In this document: positions 44,423 to 52,459 of the stretch, in pieces | Layout of the letters: each line of letters begins with the position of its first letter | Numbering within the stretch: position 1 is the stretch's first letter | Program-made: the position numbers and the translations under genes | Notes under the pieces: model-generated | What the model was told of the DNA's origin: nothing | The model's database searches: none | The model's input: only the letters and a program-made list of their open reading frames with translations | Origin: Nitrospiraceae bacterium | GTDB lineage: Bacteria > Nitrospirota > Nitrospiria > Nitrospirales > UBA8639 | Assembly: GCA_020632595.1 (NCBI GenBank) | Contig: JACKFF010000013.1 | Location: 1-64,000 of the forward strand | DNA length: 64,000 bases | Reading direction: 5' to 3'

Positions 44423-45718
44423 GTGGATAACGCATTCGCACCTCGAGTGTTGCGGGAGGTAAAGGGTGAGCCAGGGGACATAGAGGCGTACCGCCGGCAA
44501 GGGGGGTATGAAGCCTGGGTTCAGTGTGTCACGAAAAATGACCCGCAGGCCATAATCGCACAATTGAAAGAGGCTCATTTGCGAGGACGGGGAGGTGCTG
44601 GATTTCCTACCGGACTGAAATGGGACAAGGTGGTCAATCATCGCGTCAAAGAGCGATACTTTGTCTGTAATGCCGGGGAGCACGAGCCCGGGACGTTCAA
44701 AGATCGGTATTTGCTTCGACATCATCCTCACCAACTTCTCGAAGGATGCCTGATTGCCGCGTATACCGTTGGAGCAAAAGCGGCGTATATCTATTTAAAT
44801 CATGAATTTTCCGAAGAGCGAGCCATCTTTGAGCGAGCTAAGGAGCAGGCCGCAGAGCAGGGCTTATTGGGAAAGAATTTTCTTGGTACCGGTCTCACCC
44901 TGGATATTGAAATTTTTGATGGATATGGCAGTTACGTGGCGGGTGAAGAAACTGCGATGTTGGAATCGATGCAGGGTCGTCCAGCCCAGCCTAAGCAAAA
45001 GCCACCCTTTTATCCCACGGAGTTTGGACTGCATGGCAAGCCGACCTTAGTCAATAATGTTGAAACGCTGTCGAATATTCCCCAACTCTTGCGGAACGGA
45101 CCAGAATGGTTTCGTCAGGTCGGCACCAGTACTACTCCGGGGACGATGTTGTTTTCCCTCAGTGGAGCCGTGAATCGGCCCGGTGTGTATGAACTGCCGT
45201 TGGGAACGTCCATCCGACATTTGATTGAGGTCTGTGGGCAGGGCGTGCCGAACGGACGTGGTGTCAAGGCCGTGTTCCCCGGTGGGCCATCCTTTTCCAT
45301 GGTGGGGGCGGATCAATTGGAATTACCCATGGATTTTGATTCGCTCAAGAAAGCCGGCACTGGATTGGGGTCTGCCGGCGTTATTGTTGTCGATGATGCA
45401 ACGTGCATGGTGGAGCAAACGCTCAAGTTTTCAGGATTTTTTGAACGGGAAAGTTGCGGGCAATGTCCACCTTGCCGGATTGGTACACAGGAATTAGCGA
45501 TCTTAATGAGAAAAATCGAAGATGGATCAGGAGAAGAGCGGGATCTGGCCAAGCTGTTGCAAATTTGTGGATTCGTCAAAGGCACCGGATTTTGTACTCT
45601 GGTGACGGGAGCTGCGGTATTGGTACAAAATAGCCTACGCCTGTTTCGTCACGAATTCGAAGAGCATATTGGCCTGGGACGATGTCCGTTCAAGCCGGTT
45701 CCAGTTGGCGCTGAGTAA
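44423..45718 (+). CDS. NuoF-like NADH-binding flavoprotein
   Basis: A 431-aa protein homologous to the 51-kDa subunit of complex I. The FMN/NADH region shows LRGRGGAGFPTGLKW and FVCNAGEHEPGTFKDR, and the [4Fe-4S] ligands are in ESCGQCPPCRIGT and FCTLV. In NuoF the second motif usually reads NADExEPGT; here it is NAGEHEPGT. GTG 44423 lies five bases after AAGGGGG; a TTG at 44405 is in frame. A [2Fe-2S] ferredoxin follows at once. No NuoE or NuoG is adjacent, so the pair may act as a free NAD(P)H:ferredoxin electron-transfer unit. Confidence 0.85.
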   Translation: MDNAFAPRVLREVKGEPGDIEAYRRQGGYEAWVQCVTKNDPQAIIAQLKEAHLRGRGGAGFPTGLKWDKVVNHRVKERYFVCNAGEHEPGTFKDRYLLRHHPHQLLEGCLIAAYTVGAKAAYIYLNHEFSEERAIFERAKEQAAEQGLLGKNFLGTGLTLDIEIFDGYGSYVAGEETAMLESMQGRPAQPKQKPPFYPTEFGLHGKPTLVNNVETLSNIPQLLRNGPEWFRQVGTSTTPGTMLFSLSGAVNRPGVYELPLGTSIRHLIEVCGQGVPNGRGVKAVFPGGPSFSMVGADQLELPMDFDSLKKAGTGLGSAGVIVVDDATCMVEQTLKFSGFFERESCGQCPPCRIGTQELAILMRKIEDGSGEERDLAKLLQICGFVKGTGFCTLVTGAAVLVQNSLRLFRHEFEEHIGLGRCPFKPVPVGAE

Positions 45719-45730
45719 GGAGGAGACTTT

Positions 45731-46057
45731 ATGCCTCGCGTTACATTTCTTCATCCAGAAGGCAAGTCTGGCGAAGTTCCTGAAGGCCTTTCTCTCTTGG
45801 AAGTCGCGGAGAAACTCGGGTTCCCATTGAATCATGATTGTGGGGGCAACGCCTCCTGCACCACCTGCCGGGTGGATGTGATTGCGGGTGAAGGGAATCT
45901 TTCTGATATCGATTTTGATGAGCAGGATTTGCTCGATCGGGAAGCCCTGACTGAGCCTTACCACCGGTTAGGCTGTCAGGCTCGAGTATTAGGGGATGTG
46001 ATTGTGCAAGTCCCCGAAGAAAAATGGGGTGAGGCTGAAATTGAACGATCTGCGTGA
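45731..46057 (+). CDS. [2Fe-2S] ferredoxin
   Basis: A 108-aa adrenodoxin/plant-type ferredoxin. The cluster ligands are in HDCGGNASCTTCRV and RLGCQARV (C-x5-C-x2-C with a distant fourth Cys). ATG 45731 follows AAGGAGGAG, twelve bases after the NuoF-like gene, so they are probably cotranscribed and exchange electrons. Confidence 0.9.
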   Translation: MPRVTFLHPEGKSGEVPEGLSLLEVAEKLGFPLNHDCGGNASCTTCRVDVIAGEGNLSDIDFDEQDLLDREALTEPYHRLGCQARVLGDVIVQVPEEKWGEAEIERSA

Positions 46058-46144
46058 ATTTGCCATTTTCTTAATGGAAAAGGGAGAGAGTGTGGGTACC
46101 AGCCACAGTCGTATTGTTCAAAACATGTCTGGCAATGTGAAGGC

Positions 46145-46624
46145 ATGCTGAGACCGACTGCTATGCCGACTACATCGTCCATCACCAGAACCTATCGGTT
46201 TTGCGCCGCCCATCGTCTGCATACCGATCTATTGCCAGAGGATACCAATAAGAAGATTTTTGGTAAGTGTAATAACCTGAACGGGCATGGGCATAATTAT
46301 ACGGTTCTTGTGACGGTGGCCGGTGAATTGGATAGGCGGACAGGGTTGATCACCAACGTGGACGCCTTGGATCAACTCGTGAAAGACAAGATTGTTGATC
46401 GTTTTGATCATCAACATCTCAATTTTGATCCCGCTTTTGCACAAGTCACGACAACTGGTGAGAATTTAGCGCGTTTAATTTGGGAGCTACTGGTTGATCA
46501 GATTCCTTCCGGGCAATTAGAGAAAATTGGGGTGATTGAAACCAGAGATAACTTCTTTGAATATATCGGCACTCTCGGAGTGACCAGCGATTCTTCCAAC
46601 AGAAACGGGATAAAGGAGAACTAA
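46145..46624 (+). CDS. 6-pyruvoyl-tetrahydropterin synthase family protein
   Basis: A 159-aa enzyme of the PTPS/QueD family. FCAAHRL and NGHGHNY provide the three zinc-binding histidines, with the nucleophilic Cys in GKCNNLNGHGH. The C-x5-HGH spacing and the GKCNN-NGHGHNY wording resemble the animal-type synthase of tetrahydrobiopterin synthesis more than QueD, which has C-x3-HGH. It should convert dihydroneopterin triphosphate. The stop overlaps the ATG of folE, so the two enzymes of consecutive steps are coupled. ATG 46163 is an alternative start. Confidence 0.85.
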   Translation: MLRPTAMPTTSSITRTYRFCAAHRLHTDLLPEDTNKKIFGKCNNLNGHGHNYTVLVTVAGELDRRTGLITNVDALDQLVKDKIVDRFDHQHLNFDPAFAQVTTTGENLARLIWELLVDQIPSGQLEKIGVIETRDNFFEYIGTLGVTSDSSNRNGIKEN

Positions 46625-47277
46625 TGCCGACCAAGCCGAAGCGGCCCTCATCCATCAAGCCACGGGCGGTCGATCAAGACAACAGCCAGCCGGTTCGAAT
46701 GCCCAATCTCGCGAACCTGGAGATCATTGTAAAGCAACTACTCGAAAATTTGGGCGAAAATCCCCAACGGCATGGTTTAACCGATACGCCCAAGCGGGTA
46801 GCCAAATCCATGGCCTTCCTTACCAAAGGCTATCAACAAGATATCGATGAATTATTGAATGGGGCTCTGTTCCCAATCGTATATGATGAGATGGTTATCG
46901 TGCGCGATATCGATTTTTTTAGCCTCTGTGAGCATCACCTTCTGCCGTTTTTTGGGAAATGTCATATCGGGTATATTCCCAATAAGCATGTGGTGGGCTT
47001 GAGCAAAATCCCAAGGATTGTCGATGCCTTTAGTCGTCGGCTGCAAGTCCAGGAACGGTTGACGGTCCAGATTGCAGACACCCTTCACACGAAGCTCAAG
47101 CCGCGTGGGGTGGCAGTGGTCATGGAAGCCCGCCATCTGTGTATGAGTATGCGTGGAGTAGAAAGGCAGAATACCGTGGCGGTCACCAGTGAAATGCTGG
47201 GTGTGTTTCGCAAACAAGAACAAACCCGTAACGAATTTCTTAAGCTCATTCGCCAGCGTGGATGTGACGGCGATTAG
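46624..47277 (+). CDS. folE: GTP cyclohydrolase I
   Basis: A 217-aa protein that makes 7,8-dihydroneopterin triphosphate from GTP. Characteristic blocks are GLTDTPKRVAK, SLCEHHLLPFFGKCHIGYIP with the zinc ligands and MEARHLCMSMRGV. The first 25 residues are a non-conserved basic tail. It overlaps the PTPS gene by one base, so pterin production is the joint function. Confidence 0.95.
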   Translation: MPTKPKRPSSIKPRAVDQDNSQPVRMPNLANLEIIVKQLLENLGENPQRHGLTDTPKRVAKSMAFLTKGYQQDIDELLNGALFPIVYDEMVIVRDIDFFSLCEHHLLPFFGKCHIGYIPNKHVVGLSKIPRIVDAFSRRLQVQERLTVQIADTLHTKLKPRGVAVVMEARHLCMSMRGVERQNTVAVTSEMLGVFRKQEQTRNEFLKLIRQRGCDGD

Positions 47278-47610
47278 ATAGATGTTTCCATCCATTTCTT
47301 CGTTCCCGTTCATAATGAGCTGATGGCTTGGCTTTTCTAGATAGTTGATTCTTAAAATGAAATCAGGTTTAATGCGGCATTATTGAGTGTTCATCCGTGT
47401 TCCCAGGGAAGGGCATGTCGCGCAGGAGGCGCCGGTCTCATCCCTATATTTTTTCTTTCTGGTTTTGTGGTGGGTCCGGGGCGAAAGAACCTCTATTTGA
47501 TTTTCCCTCAATTTCTTTTCCGTTAGGCCCGTCGTTTCTCTATTTCTTTAGTTCCAACCCAACTCCTGTATCGGATGTTTTGCTGATCCGTTTGGCCTTG
47601 CCGGCAATGC
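47278..47610. other. Intergenic region between convergent genes
   Basis: The gap between folE and the minus-strand hydrolase has no gene and no clear terminator hairpin that I could find. Confidence 0.4.
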
Positions 47611-48405
47611 TTATAACCGGTGGGTCGTGAGGAAGCTCCGCAGTGCTCCGTTGAACGCGGCGGGTTGTTCGAAGTTCGATAGATGGCCGGCTTCAGGGAT
47701 GGTGACCAAGATTGAGCCGGTGATCCGATTGGCCATGTACTGAGACTCTGAGACCGGAGTCGCGACATCATTCTCGCCCACAATGATCAAAGTCGGGCAG
47801 GTGATTGTGGATAAAAGGTCTGTTGAATCAGGTCTAGCGGCCATAGCTGCCAAATCGACGATAATTCCCCCCGTTGATGTGTGAAGAATCATCTGTCGAA
47901 CCTGCTCCACCATTTCAAAATGACGCTCAATGGTGGAAGGGGACAGAAGTTTAGGAAGCATGAGGTCGGCAATGGCTGGTGTTCCATCGCTAAAAGCTAC
48001 TTGAGCCATCGACGCACGTCCGGCTTTCCCTTCTTCACTATCCGCTTGCGCTCTTGTATCTGCCAAAACCATGGCTTTTACCCGATCAGCATAATGTCGA
48101 TAGATTGCAAAGAGGGTATATCCGCCCATCGACAAGCCCACAAACACCGCATGAGCAATCCCGAGGTGATCGAGCAGGCGGATGACGTCCCTGGCATAAT
48201 CGTCCAACGAATCCTTCCATGGCACGATATCGGATTCTCCATGTCCTCCAAGATCGATGGTGATCACTCGATAGGTGTCCTTTAGCGCATCGACTTGAGG
48301 TTGCCACATGGTTTTGGAAAGTGGGAAGGCATGGATAAAGACGAGTGGCGTGCCGTTCCCTTGATCGGAATATCCGACGGTCACTCCATGAATCAGCGCT
48401 TTCAC
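47611..48405 (-). CDS. Alpha/beta hydrolase
   Basis: A 264-aa hydrolase. The oxyanion block is FIHAFPLSKTMW, the nucleophile elbow is GLSMGGY, and the acid and base residues are in GENDVATPV and GHLSNFEQP. The substrate is unknown; it resembles the 3-oxoadipate enol-lactonase/esterase group. I place the start at GTG 48405 because AAGGAGAG lies before it on the minus strand and the protein then begins just before the first conserved strand; the open frame continues to 48606 but overlaps the divergent rarA start. Confidence 0.8.
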   Translation of the reverse strand: MKALIHGVTVGYSDQGNGTPLVFIHAFPLSKTMWQPQVDALKDTYRVITIDLGGHGESDIVPWKDSLDDYARDVIRLLDHLGIAHAVFVGLSMGGYTLFAIYRHYADRVKAMVLADTRAQADSEEGKAGRASMAQVAFSDGTPAIADLMLPKLLSPSTIERHFEMVEQVRQMILHTSTGGIIVDLAAMAARPDSTDLLSTITCPTLIIVGENDVATPVSESQYMANRITGSILVTIPEAGHLSNFEQPAAFNGALRSFLTTHRL

Positions 48406-48579
48406 CGGTCTCTCCTTTTTTGTCGATGGGAGCCACACCGGTTTTTCTCGAGTGAGGTCATCAAAGAGCCATATGGCGGTTTCATTTGCGGGTGCATGAC
48501 CGGTGGTTATAGCATACTGAGAATAGAGAGGTAACCACAGAACCGGCTGCCAGAAATGCCTACGGGTACGTGTATTTTT

Positions 48580-49914
48580 ATGGAATTCTTTGAGCCACAG
48601 TCCCAAGAAGATCTTTTCCCTGTTCAGGAATCTTCCGATATACCCGCGGCTCCGTTAGCAGAGAGGATGCGGCCGCTGGATTTTGATGAGTTTGTGGGGC
48701 AGGAAGACGTCCTGGCCGAAGGTCAGCCGCTGCGTGTGGCCATTGAACATGATCGTGTGCCCTCACTTATTCTATGGGGCCCGCCGGGGACGGGGAAGAC
48801 GACGTTAGCGAGCATAATCGCCAATAAAACCCGGGCGACATTTATCCCGTTTTCAGCAGTGCTCAGTGGCGTGCCCGAGTTGCGTGGATTGCTGAAAACG
48901 GCCCAACAACGCCGAAAGGTGTCAGGACAGCGTACCCTTCTTTTTGTGGATGAAATCCATCGATTCAATAAAGCGCAACAGGATGCCTTCCTTCCCTATG
49001 TTGAACGGGGAGATATCATACTCATTGGAGCCACCACACAGAATCCTTCTTTCGAAGTGATTGCTCCCTTGTTGTCCCGGTCTATGGTGGTGGTGCTTCA
49101 ATCCTTAAATGAGGAGGCGTTGAGGCATATCTTGACTCGTGCCCTTTCGGATACGAAGCGGGGACTCGGTTCCTCACGCATGACCCTTACTCCCGACGCG
49201 CAGCGTCTGTTAATTGGATATGGCAATGGCGATGCCCGGTCGATGTTAACGGGCCTGGAATTCGTCGTTGGCCAATATGCGAAGCCAGGCAAACCGATCA
49301 CCATTGATCAACCGCAAGTTGAACAAGCCCTGAAGCAGAAGGCCTTACGATACGACAGGGATGGAGAAGAGCATTACAATCTGATTTCGGCATTTATTAA
49401 AAGCATGCGGGATTCCGATCCGGATGGGGCGTTGTATTGGCTGGCGCGGATGTTAGAGGGTGGAGAAGATCCTAAATTCATCGCCAGGCGAATGATGATT
49501 TTTGCATCGGAAGATGTCGGGATGGCCGACCCGCAGGGACTCTTGATTGCCTCAGCCGTTTTCCATGCGGTGGAGGTCATCGGATTACCCGAGGCACAAA
49601 TCAACCTGGCGCATGGGGTGACCTATTTGGCTACTGCCCCAAAAAGCAACGCATCGTATATGGGGCTACTGGCAGCGAGGAAAGACGCCAAGGAAAAGGG
49701 CAATCTCCCGGTACCGCTGCATTTGCGTAATGCGGTGACGTCTCTGATGAAGGATCTGGATTATGGCAAAAACTACCGTTATGCCCATGACGACCCGAAA
49801 GGGGCTAAACAACAAACCCATCTTCCTAAAGAATTAGAAGGCCGCCGGTATTATCAACCTACCAATTCTGCCTCTCCTACAGATGAAGCAGAAGGCCTTA
49901 ACTCGCCCTGGTAA
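48580..49914 (+). CDS. rarA: Replication-associated recombination protein A (RarA/MgsA)
   Basis: A 444-aa AAA+ ATPase that acts at stalled replication forks. Walker A is GPPGTGKTT, Walker B DEIHRFNK, sensor 1 IGATTQNPSFE. The C-terminal tetramerisation region is complete with APKSNASY and LRNAVTSLMKDLDYGKNYRYAHD. It ends in RRYYQPTNSASP and NSPW. A second, slightly different copy of this terminus lies at 50156-50223. An upstream ATG at 48556 is possible; neither start has a strong ribosome binding site. Confidence 0.93.
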   Translation: MEFFEPQSQEDLFPVQESSDIPAAPLAERMRPLDFDEFVGQEDVLAEGQPLRVAIEHDRVPSLILWGPPGTGKTTLASIIANKTRATFIPFSAVLSGVPELRGLLKTAQQRRKVSGQRTLLFVDEIHRFNKAQQDAFLPYVERGDIILIGATTQNPSFEVIAPLLSRSMVVVLQSLNEEALRHILTRALSDTKRGLGSSRMTLTPDAQRLLIGYGNGDARSMLTGLEFVVGQYAKPGKPITIDQPQVEQALKQKALRYDRDGEEHYNLISAFIKSMRDSDPDGALYWLARMLEGGEDPKFIARRMMIFASEDVGMADPQGLLIASAVFHAVEVIGLPEAQINLAHGVTYLATAPKSNASYMGLLAARKDAKEKGNLPVPLHLRNAVTSLMKDLDYGKNYRYAHDDPKGAKQQTHLPKELEGRRYYQPTNSASPTDEAEGLNSPW

Positions 49915-49920
49915 TTATCG

Positions 49921-50156
49921 AGTTCTGAAAAAGAGCCGGTTTTCGGACCGGTAGCCGAGCCACTTTTGTTTCGGCAAAAGTGGTCAAAACCATGGTGGCC
50001 GTGGCGTGGTCCTTCGGATCCCCTGCGCGGTTCGCCGACTCCGGCGGCGCGCAAACTCGCGGAGCTTGGCCTGAGTCTTCTCGAAGGGCTCAAGCAGTGC
50101 GCGCCTTTTTCCCGGAGTCGCCTGCACTGCTCGGCCATACCTCAAGGCCAGGAGAG
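49921..50156 (+). repeat. Structured intergenic repeat, copy 1
   Basis: About 236 bases, clearly homologous to 50991-51227. It starts with hairpins: CCGG-TTTTCGGA-CCGG and CCACTTTTG-TTTCGG-CAAAAGTGG. A long conserved GC-rich stretch follows, with GTGGCCGTGGCGTGG and CAAACTCGCGGAGCTTGGCC. Stem positions differ between the copies with partial compensation. Frames through it encode only Arg-rich short products. Confidence 0.85.
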
Positions 50157-50223
50157 CCGCCGGTATTATCGACCCAAGAATTCTTCTCCGACCGATGGAG
50201 AAGATATCAATGCCCCTTGGTGA
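50156..50223 (+). pseudogene. Duplicated 3' end of rarA
   Basis: Directly after repeat copy 1 the sequence resumes the rarA terminus: RRYYRPKNSSPTDGEDINAPW and a stop, against RRYYQPTNSASPTDEAEGLNSPW in the gene itself. It has no start codon and is a leftover of a duplication or insertion. Confidence 0.8.
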
Positions 50224-50281
50224 TGTTATCTGAAATCTGCTGGCCTGCCCTGAACTTAACACGACGCTGAAAGGCTGCCAG

Positions 50282-50668
50282 TTAACTCTTTTGATAGGCT
50301 TGGGCGAGGTCTTTAATCATTGGATAGTGTTTGGTATTGAGAGTTTTCAGTTCAAGGTTGTGGGTTGCGGCGGTGGCCGCAATCAACGCATCCGGTATTT
50401 CAACCCCATGAGACCGGCCGAATTGGCGAACCCAATCTCCGCCCATCTCGGCAATCGTTCGGGTTACATCGTAGTGAGGAATGGCAGAGAGGAACTGTTC
50501 AAAGGCCTGCTCTTCTTCTCTCCCTTTGATGCCGGCCCGTATTTCAGCAATCGTGATGACAGAGAGGCCTATCCTGTCTATATGCGTTTCCATCAAATCG
50601 CAGGCTAGGTCGAAACCTTTGAGATAGTCGATCAAGACATCCGAATCGATCAGGAAGGGTCTGTTCAC
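50282..50668 (-). CDS. PIN-domain ribonuclease toxin (VapC-type)
   Basis: A 128-aa PIN-domain protein. The acidic active site is made by LIDSDVLIDYLKG, ITIAEIRAG and IPDALIAATA. VapC toxins cleave tRNA or rRNA when the antitoxin is lost. The GTG start at 50668 overlaps the antitoxin stop as GTGA; ATG 50689 would give a longer overlap. The gene lies with its antitoxin between two direct copies of an intergenic repeat. Confidence 0.85.
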   Translation of the reverse strand: MNRPFLIDSDVLIDYLKGFDLACDLMETHIDRIGLSVITIAEIRAGIKGREEEQAFEQFLSAIPHYDVTRTIAEMGGDWVRQFGRSHGVEIPDALIAATAATHNLELKTLNTKHYPMIKDLAQAYQKS

Positions 50669-50907
50669 GTTTGAGCCCTTCGGCTCCATCCTGTGCGAAG
50701 GTCGCGTAAGGCGGGAAGGTCCTTTCGATTTTTCCAGAGGCCTCGGGCCTGTTTGATGCGGGTGAGGCGCTGGGAGGGTGTATATTTTTCAATGAGTTCG
50801 TCGACGGCTTCTCGAATCAACTCACTTTGCTTCACTCCCCGCGTCAGGGCGATGATTTCCAATTGAGCCTTCTCCTCTTCCGTCAAGTAGATTTGCGTCC
50901 GTATCAT
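50665..50907 (-). CDS. Ribbon-helix-helix antitoxin (VapB-type)
   Basis: An 80-aa protein. Residues 1-45 (MIRTQIYLTEEEKAQLE then GVKQSELIREAVDELI) form a ribbon-helix-helix DNA-binding domain; the basic C-terminal tail should wrap the toxin. ATG 50907 follows AAGGAG. A 14-bp perfect palindrome just upstream (50921-50934) is the probable autoregulatory operator. Confidence 0.85.
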   Translation of the reverse strand: MIRTQIYLTEEEKAQLEIIALTRGVKQSELIREAVDELIEKYTPSQRLTRIKQARGLWKNRKDLPALRDLRTGWSRRAQT

Positions 50908-50920
50908 AAATACTCCTTAG

Positions 50921-50934
50921 TAATGTATACATTA
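50921..50934 (-). promoter_or_regulatory. Operator of the toxin-antitoxin pair
   Basis: TAATGTATACATTA is a perfect palindrome 13 bases upstream of the antitoxin ATG and overlaps a TATACA-type -10 box on the minus strand. Confidence 0.6.
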
Positions 50935-50990
50935 GAACTATACATCGCCGATGTTTTTTAGTCCATTCAAAGCACCTTGGTAATTCAGGG

Positions 50991-51227
50991 AGTTCAGAAT
51001 GTATTGCCGGGTTTCGGCCCGGCAGCCGAGGTCCTTTTGTTTCGGCAAAAGAACCCAAAACCATGTTGGCCGTGGCGTGGCCCTTCGGGTCCCCTGCGCG
51101 GGTCGCCGACTTCGGCGGCGCGCAAACTCGCGGAGCTTGGCCTGAGGCTTCTCAAGGGGCTCAAACAGTGCGCGCCTTTTTCCCGAAGTCGCCTGCACTG
51201 CTCGGCCACACCACAAGGCCAGGAGAG
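50991..51227 (+). repeat. Structured intergenic repeat, copy 2
   Basis: Second copy of the element at 49921-50156, in the same orientation. Its hairpins read GCCGGG-TTTCGG-CCCGGC and CTTTTG-TTTCGG-CAAAAG. It shares the same downstream order and ends at AGGCCAGGAGAG. Confidence 0.85.
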
Positions 51228-51637
51228 ACGGCGGAAACATGGAAGGAACCGGTTGAAACGGGTTAATAAATGAGATGACAAAAAACGGCGAAAATGTAAA
51301 AATTTCTTGAGGGAACTAGTGCATTTTTGACCAAACCCAATACATAGGGGGTTTTGGAGGAGTTTGAAAAGAATTTAATGGGAGGACACGGCCTGGGTTG
51401 TCTGAAAATGTTACCGAATACGGGAGTTTGTTACATCGGCTATTCAAAATCAGAACATTTGGACTGTCTATTTCTAGTTAGATTCACCAACTCATAAAAG
51501 AGGGTGAGTAGTCCGCTACCGGCCCACAGCGAACATCGTGGTGATATGAGTTTATGAAGCAAAGAAGTAAGAGAAAAGGGGACGGATTAATTTAATTCTT
51601 TTGGAATTTTTTCAAATATGTGTAGCGCGAGCCTATC

Positions 51638-52159
51638 GTGAACGACCTCTGGGTCCCCGTGGTAGTTGGCATTCTTCTCATCGGGGGGCTTGGCCTGCTC
51701 CTATCCTGGATTAGAGCGAGGAGTGGACGGGATGGGTCGGAGTTATCGGACTACGAGCGAATTGAAGTGCTGATGTCTCCCGCGGAGCGGTCGCTCTTCG
51801 GTGTCCTGAAGACTGTGGCTGGCGATGAGCTTGAGATCTTCGCGAAAGTTCGCATGGCCGACGTGTTGGCACCGAGTCGACAGTTAGATCCTTCTCGGCG
51901 TCGTAGTGCTTTAAATCGAACAATCTCAAAGCACTTCGACTACGTCGTTTGCACGGCAGATGACCTCCGTGTGTTGTGTGCTGTCGAGCTTGATGACCGT
52001 AGTCATCGTCGCCGAGACAGACGAGAGAGGGACGATTTCGTCAGCTCAACCTGCGCCGCAGTCGGCCTTCCGTTAGTACGCGTAAAGGCCGCACCGCAAT
52101 ACTCTGCTGCGTCGCTCGGCGAACAAATCCGGCTTGCAGTCCGAGGAGAATCCTCGTGA
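51638..52159 (+). CDS. DUF2726-domain protein, possible integron cassette gene
   Basis: A 173-aa protein with one N-terminal membrane helix (VPVVVGILLIGGLGLLLSWI) and a DUF2726 domain: LMSPAERSLFGVL, FAKVRMADVL, ISKHFDYVVC and the acidic-basic CAVELDDRSH segment, which resembles a restriction-endonuclease-like fold. Role unknown; some relatives are linked to DNA metabolism or restriction. The start is GTG 51638 with a weak site. The attC-like site right after the stop (52162-52248) and its different base composition suggest arrival as a gene cassette. Confidence 0.7.
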   Translation: MNDLWVPVVVGILLIGGLGLLLSWIRARSGRDGSELSDYERIEVLMSPAERSLFGVLKTVAGDELEIFAKVRMADVLAPSRQLDPSRRRSALNRTISKHFDYVVCTADDLRVLCAVELDDRSHRRRDRRERDDFVSSTCAAVGLPLVRVKAAPQYSAASLGEQIRLAVRGESS

Positions 52160-52161
52160 CA

Positions 52162-52248
52162 CATAACCAGGCGTTCAAGTGCGCTACGGCCTACGGCGGA
52201 CGCCAATCCGCTACGCGGGTTGCCTGCCCCTGAGCGCAGCCTTAGACG
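52162..52248 (+). mobile_element. attC-like recombination site
   Basis: Directly after the DUF2726 stop, TAACCAGGCGTTCAAGTGCGC pairs imperfectly with the far end CCCTGAGCGCAGCCTTAGAC, as in integron attC sites, about 87 bases apart. Both outer core boxes have one mismatch to RYYYAAC and GTTRRRY. No integrase gene is in the window. Confidence 0.55.
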
Positions 52249-52459
52249 GCAAGAGGGATTAACCAAGATTCAATGGCCGCTTCTGGCCGAGGCTGTGTGC
52301 CGACATGTCGGTTCCCGACCCAAAGCTGACATTTTGAAGTATCCTGCATTATTACGGCATTTCAACAAGGATTGTGAAAGTCGTCGCAGGTTTATGTGGA
52401 GGAAATGAAGGAGGCCTGCCTCACCAGAACGGTTTGGGGCGGTTAGTTGGAGGTTATAG
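52249..52459. other. Leader region of the serine hydrolase
   Basis: No gene is visible. GGAGGAAATGAAGGAGG near 52397 could bind ribosomes but is not followed by a useful frame; the hydrolase ATG at 52460 follows TTGGAGG. Confidence 0.4.

Larger units (their letters stand above)
50908..51637. other. Intergenic region with repeat copy 2
   Basis: Contains the toxin-antitoxin operator, a trace of the rarA terminus (CACCTTGGTAATT at 50974-50986), repeat copy 2 (50991-51227) and about 400 bases of AT-rich non-coding DNA. GTTAGAT at 51477-51483 fits the integron core GTTRRRY and might mark the left edge of a cassette. Confidence 0.5.

Noticed and set aside
49984..50262. Short frames in the intergenic repeat (also 50938-51240)
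   Set aside because: They are Arg/Ala-rich readings of the structured repeat, open in several frames, without start sites.
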